43,987 nt of DNA from an uncultured Collinsella sp. GTDB lineage: Bacteria; Actinomycetota; Coriobacteriia; Coriobacteriales; Coriobacteriaceae. The DNA is taken from positions 1 to 43,987 of the forward strand of contig CABVDH010000015.1 in the NCBI GenBank assembly GCA_902497065.1, read 5' to 3'. Under the pieces are notes generated by a model. That model ran no database searches, had not been told where the DNA came from, and was given only the letters and a program-made list of their open reading frames with translations. A program made the position numbers and the translations under genes. Below are positions 32,559 to 40,868 of this stretch, in pieces (positions within the stretch are counted from its first letter, which is position 1; each line of letters starts with the position of its first letter).

Positions 32559-32618
32559 GGGGAGATCCTTTCGAATGGGGTTGATATGGCTAGGCGCAGG
32601 ATGTCGCCACCAGCCGCG

Positions 32619-33104
32619 TTATTCAAATCGCAGTGCCGCGCTCTGGGCCGCCCGCATCACGCGCTGGAGCGGCACATTATGCTCGCGAGCGAGACGGGCG
32701 CAGTCCTCGTACTCGGGCGCTGCACGCTCGCTGCCGTCGGGCAGGGTGGCCACTTTAACGGACACCTCGCCCCATGGCGTCGTTACGCGCTCAAAGCGGC
32801 GTGGCAGGCAAACGCGCTCCATGACCTGGCGACGAATGCCGTTGGTCGTGGTTTCCAAAAAGATAATCGTCTGCAGGCGCTCGATATCCTCGTAGGTGCA
32901 GATTACCTGCAGCTGCCAGCCGGGGCGGCCTTTCTTGCAATAGAGGGGCAGCCAGTGCACCTCGCGGGCGCCTGCCCCGCGCAGACGGTCGGCGGCGTAG
33001 GCGAGCACCTCGGGCGACGCATCGTCGATGTCGCATTCCAGCTTGACGATGGTTTCGGGTGCATCGGTCTCGCGGGACAGCGGGGATGTACTATCGCATG
33101 GCAT
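32619..33104 (-). CDS. stand-alone LarC C-terminal domain protein
   Basis: 161 residues matching the second half of LarC, the enzyme that inserts nickel into the pincer cofactor of lactate racemase. Visible: VKLECDIDDASPEVLAYAAD, GAREVHWLPLYCKKGRPGW, FLETTTNGIRRQVMER and the C-terminal YEDCARLAREHNVPL. There is a proper ATG at 33104 with AAGGAG eight bases away, so this is not simply a frameshifted tail. No LarC1, LarA, LarB or LarE is nearby. In some bacteria LarC is made by frameshifting between larC1 and larC2; here the first part is absent. Confidence 0.85.
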   Translation of the reverse strand: MPCDSTSPLSRETDAPETIVKLECDIDDASPEVLAYAADRLRGAGAREVHWLPLYCKKGRPGWQLQVICTYEDIERLQTIIFLETTTNGIRRQVMERVCLPRRFERVTTPWGEVSVKVATLPDGSERAAPEYEDCARLAREHNVPLQRVMRAAQSAALRFE

Positions 33105-33245
33105 ACGGTCCGGCTCCTTTCCGCACGGGCTCGTTTTGTTCATCCAAACGCTAGCACATCGCAGGCTGCGCGAGTGTGACGGCGCGTGATGAGCGCGATT
33201 TTCCTTGTCGACAAGAAACCGACACTCCACCGCCCCGGCCAAACA

Positions 33246-33300
33246 TGTACATCAGCCTCCAAACATGTCATTATTTGTCGGTTTTGGAGGCTGACGTACA
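33246..33300. repeat. inverted repeat upstream of the PHP gene
   Basis: Arms 33246-33263 and 33283-33300 pair at 17 of 18 positions (TGTACATCAGCCTCCAAA). The word CCAAACATGT also repeats directly. The rest of 33105-33433 has no gene; the TTACAATG near 33396 may be part of the promoter of the next gene. Confidence 0.65.
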
Positions 33301-33433
33301 CGTTTTGAGAGCAAGCGAGGCCGCACCACGCGCCGCGCAACCTTTCCAATCGATTTCGATCCCCGGCGTGCCCGGCGTGTTGAGAGCTGCGCCATTACAA
33401 TGAAGCGGATTCGCTTGACGCAAAGGAGCCGCT

Positions 33434-34345
33434 ATGCCCATGTGCCCGCTGGTCGATTGCCATACCCACACCTCGTTTTCGGACGGGCATGCCTCGTTTG
33501 AGGACAACGTCCGTGCCGCTGCTGCGGCCGGCTGCCGCGTCATGGTCTCGACCGACCATCTCACCCTGCCCGCCAGCATGGATGCTAACTGCGAGGTGCA
33601 GGTTACTGAGGGTGACCTCCCGGCGCATCGTCTGGCTTTTGAGGACGCTCGCAATCTTGCCGCTCAGATTGCGCCGGAGCTCACCTTTATCTACGGTTTC
33701 GAATGCGATTGGTACGAGGGCTGCGAGCCTTTGGTTGAGCGCTGGTCCCAGGGCGCCGTCGTGCGCCTGGGCAGTGTGCACTGGATTGGCAACCCAGGCG
33801 ATATCATGGCCGGTGCCGCGGGTACGGCGGGAACGGAGGACGTCGCTCGTCCCGATACGCCCGATTCGCGCTGCGGCTGGATCGACGATGACACCAACCT
33901 GCACGTTTGGGAAAACCTGGGGGTACGCGGCGTGTGGGAGCGCTATGTCGATGACTGGTGCCGCGCCTGCGAGAGCCCGCTCAACTTTGATGTGATGGCT
34001 CACCCCGACCTGGTCATGCGCTTTTCGAAGGAAGGCTTTGCGCCCGATTTTGACCCCGCACCGTTTTGGCAGCAGATGGCAGAGTGCGCGCACGATACGG
34101 GCCGCCGCGTTGAGGTCTCGACGGCCGCACCGCGCAAGGGCTTGGGCGACTACTACCCCGCAACCGGTCTTTTGCGCTGCTTTGCCCATGCCGAAGTGCC
34201 GATCACCTTTGGCTCGGACGCGCACCGCGCCTGCGATATCTGCTGGAACATCCGCGAGGCCCAGGCGCACGCCTACGACTGCGGTTATCGAACCTTCGAC
34301 ATCCCCCACGCCACCGGCGAATGGGAATCCACGCCCCTCGCCTAG
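33434..34345 (+). CDS. PHP-domain phosphatase, probable histidinol-phosphatase
   Basis: 303 residues. PHP metal ligands: VDCHTHTSFSDG (about 7-18), STDHLTLP, the Glu in YGFECDWYE, GSVHWIG, MAHPDL and FGSDAH. The start has AAAGGAG. Monofunctional PHP enzymes of this kind (HisK) dephosphorylate histidinol phosphate. The gene converges on a his operon whose HisB has only the dehydratase domain, so it fills the one gap in the pathway. The role is inferred from family and position; general phosphoesterase activity is the alternative. Confidence 0.85.
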   Translation: MPMCPLVDCHTHTSFSDGHASFEDNVRAAAAAGCRVMVSTDHLTLPASMDANCEVQVTEGDLPAHRLAFEDARNLAAQIAPELTFIYGFECDWYEGCEPLVERWSQGAVVRLGSVHWIGNPGDIMAGAAGTAGTEDVARPDTPDSRCGWIDDDTNLHVWENLGVRGVWERYVDDWCRACESPLNFDVMAHPDLVMRFSKEGFAPDFDPAPFWQQMAECAHDTGRRVEVSTAAPRKGLGDYYPATGLLRCFAHAEVPITFGSDAHRACDICWNIREAQAHAYDCGYRTFDIPHATGEWESTPLA

Positions 34346-34357
34346 CCATCCCTTCAT

Positions 34358-34426
34358 AAGTTGCGGTGAAATAGGGATTGTTTTGCTTGATGAAGCGCTT
34401 AAACAGTCCCTATTTCACCGCAACTT
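34358..34426. repeat. TTGCGGTGAAATAG palindromic repeat between PHP gene and his operon
   Basis: Arms 34358-34383 and 34401-34426 (26 bp) pair except at one G-T. It sits in the 120-bp gap between convergent genes, where a terminator is expected; it lacks a classical T-run, but TGTTTT lies next to the left arm. Confidence 0.75.
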
Positions 34427-34465
34427 CCATGACCCCGTCACACCAACAAAGACTGTCCCAAACGA

Positions 34466-34783
34466 CTAGTGGCGGCGGGCGTTGAGTTCGCCGGCAAGCT
34501 CGTCGAGGGTGATACCGTAGCGCTCAAGGGTTACGAGCAGGTGGTAGACCAGGTCGCCGGCCTCGTAGCGGATGTGATCGTGATCGTTATCCTTGCAGGC
34601 CATGATCACTTCGCTCGACTCCTCGGCAAGCTTCTTGAGCAGCTCGTCCTCGACGTCGGTCAGCAGACGCGCGGTATAGCTCTCCTGCGGCGATGCATCA
34701 CGACGACCGTGAATCACCTCGGCGAGCCCCGTCAGCGTCTCACCGATATTTCCATCCTGAACGTTTGCGGTGCGCACACCCAT
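34466..34783 (-). CDS. hisE: phosphoribosyl-ATP pyrophosphatase HisE
   Basis: 105 residues. Hydrolyses PR-ATP to PR-AMP. The MazG-like helical signature is LLKKLAEESSEVIMACK followed by YEAGDLVYHLLVTL, carrying the E-E-x-x-E and D metal ligands. It is the last gene of the his operon, 45 bp after hisI. In many bacteria hisI and hisE are fused; here they are separate. Confidence 0.95.
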   Translation of the reverse strand: MGVRTANVQDGNIGETLTGLAEVIHGRRDASPQESYTARLLTDVEDELLKKLAEESSEVIMACKDNDHDHIRYEAGDLVYHLLVTLERYGITLDELAGELNARRH

Positions 34784-34828
34784 GGTTCAATCCTTTCTGG
34801 TGGCCGAGCGTCTAATCGAGCGCCCGCC

Positions 34829-35158
34829 CTACGCGAGTTTCTTGAAGAAGCAGGTACGGTTGCCGGTATGGCAGGCCGGGCCCGGCGAGTCGACCTTGAC
34901 CAGCAGCGTATCGCTATCGCAGTCGGCCCAGAGCTCCTTGACCGCTTGCATATTGCCGCTCGTCGCGCCCTTGTTCCAGAGCTCCTGGCGACTGCGGCTC
35001 CAAAACCACGTGGTGCCGGTCTTGAGCGTCAGCCCCACCGATTCCTCATTCATCCAGGCAACCATAAGCACCTCGCCGGTGTCATACTGCTGAACAACAC
35101 AAGGAATCAGCCCCTTGGCGTCATATTTAAGCTCGGTAGCATTTACCACCCCAGTCAT
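34829..35158 (-). CDS. hisI: phosphoribosyl-AMP cyclohydrolase HisI
   Basis: 109 residues. Opens the adenine ring of PR-AMP. Characteristic FWSRSRQELWNKGATSGN and the zinc ligands of ADCDSDTLLVKV and GPACHTGNRTCF are present. Of two adjacent ATGs, 35158 is better spaced from GGGAGGA. A 159-bp gap with a structured repeat separates it from hisF. Confidence 0.95.
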   Translation of the reverse strand: MTGVVNATELKYDAKGLIPCVVQQYDTGEVLMVAWMNEESVGLTLKTGTTWFWSRSRQELWNKGATSGNMQAVKELWADCDSDTLLVKVDSPGPACHTGNRTCFFKKLA

Positions 35159-35206
35159 CATTCCTCCCAAGTAACAAACGAAACCCCACAGGTCGGCGAG
35201 GGTTGT

Positions 35207-35292
35207 CCAGGTGCCGCAGGTTGCCGCGAAAGAGGAGCGACGCGTACTTTGGTACGCGAGCGACGGTTTGAGCGGCAAGATGCGGTGCCTGG
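35207..35292. repeat. nested palindrome between hisF and hisI
   Basis: Outer arms 35207-35226 and 35273-35292 (CCAGGTGCCGCA...TTGCCG) pair with four mismatches. An inner perfect stem CGCGTAC / GTACGCG lies at 35241-35258, with GAGCGAC on both sides. It could affect mRNA stability of the distal his genes. Confidence 0.65.
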
Positions 35293-35317
35293 GCAAGCCG
35301 CAGCGAAGCCCGCAGCA

Positions 35318-36100
35318 TTAGAAGTCCAACCTCACAGGAATACCCTGCGACGCCATGTATTCCTTCACCTGGCGAATGCTGAAGGTTCCAAAGTGAAAGA
35401 CGCTCGCCGCCAGCACGGCATCGGCTTCGCCCTCGATCACGCCCTCGGCAAAATGCTCGAGCGTGCCCACGCCGCCGCTCGCAATCACCGGGATCGGCAC
35501 CGCGCGCGCCACGGCACGGGTGAGTGCCAGGTCAAAGCCGGCCTTGGTGCCGTCGCGATCCATGCTGGTGAGCAAGATCTCGCCGGCGCCGCGACGAGCC
35601 GCTTCCTCGGCCCACGCCACCGCGTCGATACCCGTGGCGTTGCGGCCTCCTGCGGTAAAGACCTCCCACTTGTCGGCACCGGATGCGCCGGGCAAACCGA
35701 CGCGCTTGGCATCGATCGCCACGACCACGGCCTGGCTGCCAAACGCCGCGGCAGCCTGGCTAATCAACGACGGGTCGCGCACGGCCGCCGAGTTGAGCGA
35801 CACCTTGTCGGCACCGGCGGCAACCATGGTGCGCATGCCCGCCAGATCGCGAAAGCCGCCGCCCACGGTATAGGGAATAGCGAGCTCCTCGGCCGCATGC
35901 GCCGCCATCTCGATGGTCGTCGCGCGGTTGTCGCTCGTGGCGGTAATGTCCAAAAATACGACCTCGTCCGCACCCTCGCGGTCGTAGGCGCGCGCCAGCT
36001 CCACCGGATCGCCCGCATCGCGCAGACTCACAAAGTTGACGCCCTTGACCACACGGCCGTCCTTAACATCCAGACAGGGAATCACGCGTTTGGTAAGCAT
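35318..36100 (-). CDS. hisF: imidazole glycerol phosphate synthase subunit HisF
   Basis: 260 residues. The (beta-alpha)8 cyclase subunit that uses ammonia from HisH to make imidazole glycerol phosphate and AICAR. Catalytic Asp residues lie in VIPCLDVKDGRVVKG and VVVAIDAKRVG. The family's KVSLNSAA and SGGVGTLEHF stretches are present. It follows hisA by 3 bp. Confidence 0.97.
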   Translation of the reverse strand: MLTKRVIPCLDVKDGRVVKGVNFVSLRDAGDPVELARAYDREGADEVVFLDITATSDNRATTIEMAAHAAEELAIPYTVGGGFRDLAGMRTMVAAGADKVSLNSAAVRDPSLISQAAAAFGSQAVVVAIDAKRVGLPGASGADKWEVFTAGGRNATGIDAVAWAEEAARRGAGEILLTSMDRDGTKAGFDLALTRAVARAVPIPVIASGGVGTLEHFAEGVIEGEADAVLAASVFHFGTFSIRQVKEYMASQGIPVRLDF

Positions 36101-36103
36101 AGG

Positions 36104-36847
36104 CTACTCTTCCCCTCGGACGGCGGCCAGCGCCTGGACCAGCGTAAAGTTGCCCTCGTAGAGCGCGCGACCGGTAATGGCACCTTCAATCGCGCCCTCA
36201 CCCACCGCGGCCAGCGCACGGATGTCGTCGAGCGTCGAGATGCCGCCCGAAGCCACGACGGGAAAGCCCGCGACCTCGGCCACATGGCGATACGCCGCCA
36301 CATCGATGCCCGTTTGCATGCCATCGCGCGCGATGTCGGTATACACCAGATGCTTAAAGCCCAGCTCGGAAAGCTGCGCCACGGCATCGTCGAGCGCCAC
36401 GCCCGCGCCGTCGCGCCAGCCGTTCACCCTGACCTGGCCGTCGCGCGCGGCAATGTCAGCCACCAGCAGCTCGCCAAAGCCTTGGGCTGCCACCTCGGCA
36501 AAACCCGGCTCGGTCACCAGCACGGTGCCCAGCGCGATGCGGCGCGCACCGTAGCCGGCCAACTCGTCGATACGCGCGAGCGAGCGGACGCCGCCGCCCA
36601 CGTCCACGGACAGACCGTCGACGCCGCAGATGGCCTTAATCGCCGCTGAGTTGGCAGCGCATGCGTCCTCGTCCTCGCCAAAGGCAGCGGACAGGTCGAC
36701 GACGTGCACCCAGCTTGCACCCTGCTCGGCAAACGAGCGGGCAACGGCCACGGGGTCGTCGGAATACACCTTGCAGCGGCTGCGGTCACCGCGCTCCAGG
36801 CGCACGACCTTGCCGCCGATCAGATCGATTGCGGGAAACAGGATCAT
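36104..36847 (-). CDS. hisA: ProFAR isomerase HisA
   Basis: 247 residues. The isomerase of the fourth step of histidine synthesis, a (beta-alpha)8 barrel. It has LFPAIDLIGGKVVRLERGD with the catalytic Asp8, DVGGGVRSLARIDEL, and YTDIARDGM with the second Asp. The start overlaps the end of hisH by 4 bp. No sign of the dual HisA/TrpF (PriA) role can be judged from the sequence alone. Confidence 0.95.
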   Translation of the reverse strand: MILFPAIDLIGGKVVRLERGDRSRCKVYSDDPVAVARSFAEQGASWVHVVDLSAAFGEDEDACAANSAAIKAICGVDGLSVDVGGGVRSLARIDELAGYGARRIALGTVLVTEPGFAEVAAQGFGELLVADIAARDGQVRVNGWRDGAGVALDDAVAQLSELGFKHLVYTDIARDGMQTGIDVAAYRHVAEVAGFPVVASGGISTLDDIRALAAVGEGAIEGAITGRALYEGNFTLVQALAAVRGEE

Positions 36848-37545
36848 CGGCCACCCTCCTCGACGATGCTCACGAAGTTCTTAAGGATGCGCTGACCCAG
36901 CGCGGAGGATTTCTCGGGATGGAACTGGCAGCCCCACACGTTGCCATGGCGCACGATGCACGGGAAGCTCCGCGTATAGTGCGTGAGCGCCAGCACATCG
37001 GCGGCATCGGCGTCGTCGGCCACCGCATAGCTGTGGGTGAAATACATGTTGGCACCCTCAGCAAAACCGGCAAGCAGCGGATCTGCCGCACCGGCGGACG
37101 TCATGTGCACCTGGTCCCAGCCCACGTGCGGCACCTTCAGGCGGCTCGACTCCAAGCGCGTGCACGAACCGCGCATAATACCCAGGCCATCGACCCATGG
37201 ACCACCATCCTGCTCGGAGGCGCTGCCGTCGGCGACCACGCCCTCGTCCGCAGGCACGCCCTCGTTGCCGCGCTCAAAAAACAGCTGAAGCCCCAGGCAG
37301 ATGCCGAGCAGCGGAATCCCGGCGGCGACGGCATCGAGCACGGCCGCCTCCTCGCCGCTCCGACGCATAAAGGCAATCGCGTCATAGAACGCGCCCACGC
37401 CCGGGATGACCAGGCCGTCGGCATTGCGGATCTGCTCCGGATCGTCCGACGTGCAGGCGGCGGCACCGGCGCGCGCAAGCCCGCGCACAACGCTCGACAA
37501 GTTGCCCTTGTGGTAGTCGACCACCACGATCTTCGGTTCGCCCAC
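36844..37545 (-). CDS. hisH: imidazole glycerol phosphate synthase subunit HisH
   Basis: 233 residues. The class I glutamine amidotransferase partner of HisF. Catalytic Cys in PLLGICLGLQLFF; the His/Glu pair in CQFHPEKSS. It is a little longer than the usual ~200 residues because of an inserted loop (EGVVADGSASEQDGG). It overlaps hisA by 4 bp, so the two are coupled. Confidence 0.96.
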   Translation of the reverse strand: MGEPKIVVVDYHKGNLSSVVRGLARAGAAACTSDDPEQIRNADGLVIPGVGAFYDAIAFMRRSGEEAAVLDAVAAGIPLLGICLGLQLFFERGNEGVPADEGVVADGSASEQDGGPWVDGLGIMRGSCTRLESSRLKVPHVGWDQVHMTSAGAADPLLAGFAEGANMYFTHSYAVADDADAADVLALTHYTRSFPCIVRHGNVWGCQFHPEKSSALGQRILKNFVSIVEEGGR

Positions 37546-37571
37546 GCGACCCTCCTCTTCCCATCATCCAA

Positions 37572-37606
37572 AGCCACCACGAAGGTGCCTGTCCCCTTTG
37601 TGGTGG
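37572..37606. repeat. CCACCAC palindrome with a GTCCCC core between hisB and hisH
   Basis: AAGCCACCACG... pairs with TTTGTGGTGG around GTGCCTGTCCCC. It is a further GTCCCC/GGGGAC-containing palindrome, lodged within the his operon. Confidence 0.5.
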
Positions 37607-37624
37607 TATTTGCCTTTGTGGCGG

Positions 37625-38212
37625 TTACAGCGAGCCCTTGGTGCTGGGGATGCCTTGCACGCGGGGATCGAGCTCGCAGGCGCGGCGCATCGTGCGGCCC
37701 ACGGCCTTAAAGGCGGCCTCGATAATGTGATGCGAGTTGCCGCCCGCCAGCTCGCGCACGTGCAGCGTGAGCTTGGCATCGCGCGCAAAGGCATAGAAGA
37801 ACTCAACGGCCAGCTCGGTATCGAAGCTGCCCACGCGCTCAGTCGGCACGGGCAGCTCGCAATAGGCCTGCCCGCGGCCCGAGATATCCACGGCGGCCAT
37901 CACGAGCGTCTCGTCCATGGCGATCGCCGCGTCGGCAAAGCGCGTAATACCCGCCTTGTCGCTCAGCGCCTGGCAAAACGCCTCGCCCAGCACAATGCCC
38001 GTGTCCTCGACGGTGTGATGCGCATCGACCTCAACGTCGCCTACCGCATGCACCGTCAAATCAAACAGGCCATGGCGGCCAAAGGCGTTGAGCATGTGGT
38101 CGAAAAACGGCACGCCGGTCGAGATATCGCACGTACCGGTTCCGTCCAGGTCGAGCTTTACGACAATGTCGGTCTCCCCCGTCTTGCGGGTCACCTCGGC
38201 ATAACGGCCCAT
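37625..38212 (-). CDS. hisB: imidazoleglycerol-phosphate dehydratase HisB
   Basis: 195 residues, the monofunctional dehydratase. The two manganese-binding repeats are DAHHTVED (about 67-74) and GNSHHIIEAAFKA (later). PFFDHML is present. There is no N-terminal HAD phosphatase domain, so a separate histidinol-phosphatase is needed. It starts directly at the end of hisC. Confidence 0.97.
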   Translation of the reverse strand: MGRYAEVTRKTGETDIVVKLDLDGTGTCDISTGVPFFDHMLNAFGRHGLFDLTVHAVGDVEVDAHHTVEDTGIVLGEAFCQALSDKAGITRFADAAIAMDETLVMAAVDISGRGQAYCELPVPTERVGSFDTELAVEFFYAFARDAKLTLHVRELAGGNSHHIIEAAFKAVGRTMRRACELDPRVQGIPSTKGSL

Positions 38213-39328
38213 CTACATCTCCTCCTTCACCAGCGCGGCAAACGCAGCCAGCACCTCGTCGTTTTCCTGCGGGGTACCCACGGTAATGCGCAGACAGTCC
38301 GCAAGCCCCGGCGCGTAGCTAAAGTCGCGCACCAAAATCGAATACTCGTCGCGCAGACGCTCACGCACGCGCGTGGCGTGCGGCGTACGCACAAGCACGA
38401 AGTTCGCCGCGCTCGGCCATGCCTCCACGGGCATGCCCTCGGCAGCCATCGCGCGCAGGGCGCACAGCTCGCGCTCGCGCTCGGATGCGACCTGTGCCAC
38501 CACGGGCGCGTACGCATCGCGGGCACGCACGCAGGCAAGCGCGGCGGCCTGGCTCAGCACGTTAACCGAGTAGATCTGGCGAATCGCCGCGAACACGTCG
38601 ATGACCTCCGGTGCCGCGATCACGTAACCCAAACGCGTTCCGGCGGCGCCAAACGCCTTGGACAGCGTATGCAGAATCACCAGGTTGGGATGCTCGGCGA
38701 TAAGTCCCTGCGCCGTGGTGGCCGCGCCAAACGAATCGTCGGCAAACTCAACGTAGGCCTCGTCGACCATGACCATGCCGGGGCACGCATCGCACAGCGC
38801 CGCGACAAAGTCGAGTGGCGCCACGTCGCCCGTGGGGTTATTGGGCGAGGTCACGATCGCCAGGTTGCACTCGGGCGCCGCTGCGAGCACATCTGCCTGG
38901 TCGAGCTCAAAGGTCGCGGGGTCGCGCCACACGTCGCGCACCTCGGTCTGGCAGAGCGACGCAAAGAACGCGTACTCGCTAAAGCACGGCGGGCAGTTGA
39001 GCAGGGTCCGTCCCGCGCCGCCAAACGCCAGCAGGTAGTTATAGAGCAGCTCGTCACCGCCATTACCCACGCAGACATTCTCGCGCGTCACGCCATGCCA
39101 AGCGGCAAGCTCGTCGCGCAGGTCACAGGACATGGGATCGGGATAGCGGTTGAGCGGCGTGGCAACCAGGGCCGCGTCGATCGCCTCGCGCACGCCAGCC
39201 GGCACGGGATAGGTGTTCTCGTTGGCCGAAAGGCTGATGCGCGTGGGCGTAAAGTTGGGATCGTAGGGCTCAATACCGGCCAGGTAAGGCTGGACGAGCC
39301 CCTTCATGCGGGGCGTCAGCTCGGCCAT
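38213..39328 (-). CDS. hisC: histidinol-phosphate aminotransferase HisC
   Basis: 371 residues, fold-type I PLP enzyme converting imidazole acetol phosphate to histidinol phosphate. Visible: NENTYPVP, NGGDELL, TSPNNPTGD, VDEAYVEF and the Schiff-base Lys in HTLSKAFGAAGTRLGY. Start 39328 has GAGGAGG in the end of hisD, one base beyond whose stop it begins. The open frame upstream is not used. Confidence 0.95.
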   Translation of the reverse strand: MAELTPRMKGLVQPYLAGIEPYDPNFTPTRISLSANENTYPVPAGVREAIDAALVATPLNRYPDPMSCDLRDELAAWHGVTRENVCVGNGGDELLYNYLLAFGGAGRTLLNCPPCFSEYAFFASLCQTEVRDVWRDPATFELDQADVLAAAPECNLAIVTSPNNPTGDVAPLDFVAALCDACPGMVMVDEAYVEFADDSFGAATTAQGLIAEHPNLVILHTLSKAFGAAGTRLGYVIAAPEVIDVFAAIRQIYSVNVLSQAAALACVRARDAYAPVVAQVASERERELCALRAMAAEGMPVEAWPSAANFVLVRTPHATRVRERLRDEYSILVRDFSYAPGLADCLRITVGTPQENDEVLAAFAALVKEEM

Positions 39329-39329
39329 A

Positions 39330-40763
39330 TTAGGCCTCCTCGACGACCGCGCCAGCGGCACCGCGCGCAGCCGCCAGGTCCACACCCTCGGCAACCGTCG
39401 CCACGGCATCTCCCGGCCAGGCGACCTTGGTCAGATCGGCCGCGGCCAGCGACGCGGCACTCACGGCATCCTCGCCCTGCTCCAGCACGCGGCGACGCAG
39501 CGCGGCGGATAGCGCGTGCGCCCACAGTCCCTCGGCCTCGGCCAGGCGCTGCGTAGCGGGAGCGTCGGAGAGCAGGCCCTCGGGTGTATAGCAAATGACG
39601 CTCGAGCGCTTGACGAACTCTTCGACCGAAAGCGGGTTGGAGAACATGGCCGTGCCGCCGGTCGGCAGCGTGTGGTTGGGGCCGGCAACGTAATCGCCAA
39701 GCGGCTCGGAGCTCCAAGCGCCCACAAAGATGGCGCCGGCGTTGCGAATGCCGCCAAGCAGGCCCATCGCATCCTTGCAGTGCAGCTCCAGGTGCTCGGG
39801 AGCCACGGTGTTCACCGCCTCGACGGCGGCAGCCATGTCGGCGGCCACCACGATGGCGCCCTCGTTATCGAGCGAGGCGCGCGTGATCTCGGCACGCGGC
39901 GACTGCGCCACCAGGATGTCGATACCCACCTCGACCTCGTGCGCAAACTGCTCGTCGCAGGTCACCAGATAGCAGGCTGCCAGCGGATCGTGCTCGGCCT
40001 GAGCCATCAGGTCGGCCGCGACCACCATAGGCTTGGCCGTGGCATCGGCCAGCACACAGACCTCGGAGGGGCCAGCGACCATATCGATTCCCACGTCGCC
40101 GGAGACAATCTGCTTGGCCGCGGCAACAAAGGCGTTGCCCGGACCGGTGATTTTGTCGACGCGCGGAATGGTCTCGGTACCGTATGCCAGCGCGGCCACG
40201 GCCTGAGCGCCGCCCACCATATAGATCTCGTCCACGCCGCCGAGCTTGGCCGCCGCGAGCGTGTAGGGGCTGATCAGGCCATCCTTTTGCGGCGGAGTCA
40301 CCATGACCACGCGTTTGACGCCGGCCACCTTGGCGGGAATGGCGTTCATGAGCACCGTGGAGGGATACTGCGCACGACCGCCCGGCACGTAGATGCCGGC
40401 CGCAGCGAGCGGGGTCACCTTAACACCGAGCATCGTGCCGTCCGGGCGCGTGGTAAACCAACTCTGCTCGACCTCGCGCTGATGGAACTCTCGAATCTGG
40501 CGTGCAGCCTTCTCGAGCGCGGCGACAAAGGCCGGATCGAGACCTTCAAGCGCGGCATCAATCTGCTCCTGCGGCAGACGGAAGCTCTGCAGCTCAACAC
40601 CATCAAAACGCCGACAGTAATCGCGCACCACGGCATCGCCGTTGGCACGCACGTTGGCCACGATATCGCGGGCGGCGTCGACGATGTTTTGCGGCAGCAC
40701 GCCCTTGCGGTTGAGCTGGTTGGTAACGAGGCGCTCACCGGGGGCAAGCTTGATGGTCTTCAT
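39330..40763 (-). CDS. hisD: histidinol dehydrogenase HisD
   Basis: 477 residues. The zinc-dependent, NAD-linked enzyme that makes histidine from histidinol in two steps. Visible: AAGIYVPGG, DKITGPGNAFVAAAK, AGPSEVCVLAD, AEHDP (metal and catalytic region), EHLELH and GPNHTLPTGG. It is somewhat longer than the usual ~430 residues, owing to a C-terminal Ala-rich extension after AAALRRRVLEQ. It follows the hisZG fusion by 105 bp. Confidence 0.97.
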   Translation of the reverse strand: MKTIKLAPGERLVTNQLNRKGVLPQNIVDAARDIVANVRANGDAVVRDYCRRFDGVELQSFRLPQEQIDAALEGLDPAFVAALEKAARQIREFHQREVEQSWFTTRPDGTMLGVKVTPLAAAGIYVPGGRAQYPSTVLMNAIPAKVAGVKRVVMVTPPQKDGLISPYTLAAAKLGGVDEIYMVGGAQAVAALAYGTETIPRVDKITGPGNAFVAAAKQIVSGDVGIDMVAGPSEVCVLADATAKPMVVAADLMAQAEHDPLAACYLVTCDEQFAHEVEVGIDILVAQSPRAEITRASLDNEGAIVVAADMAAAVEAVNTVAPEHLELHCKDAMGLLGGIRNAGAIFVGAWSSEPLGDYVAGPNHTLPTGGTAMFSNPLSVEEFVKRSSVICYTPEGLLSDAPATQRLAEAEGLWAHALSAALRRRVLEQGEDAVSAASLAAADLTKVAWPGDAVATVAEGVDLAAARGAAGAVVEEA

Positions 40764-40868
40764 ATCGGTATCCCCTATCGGTCGAGGTTGTGTTCGAAAA
40801 ACGAAAGGCCGGGCGGCGGCGCCAACCGGTCCGCAGCCCGTACGTTGGGGCGCCCGTGCGTGGTCGCG

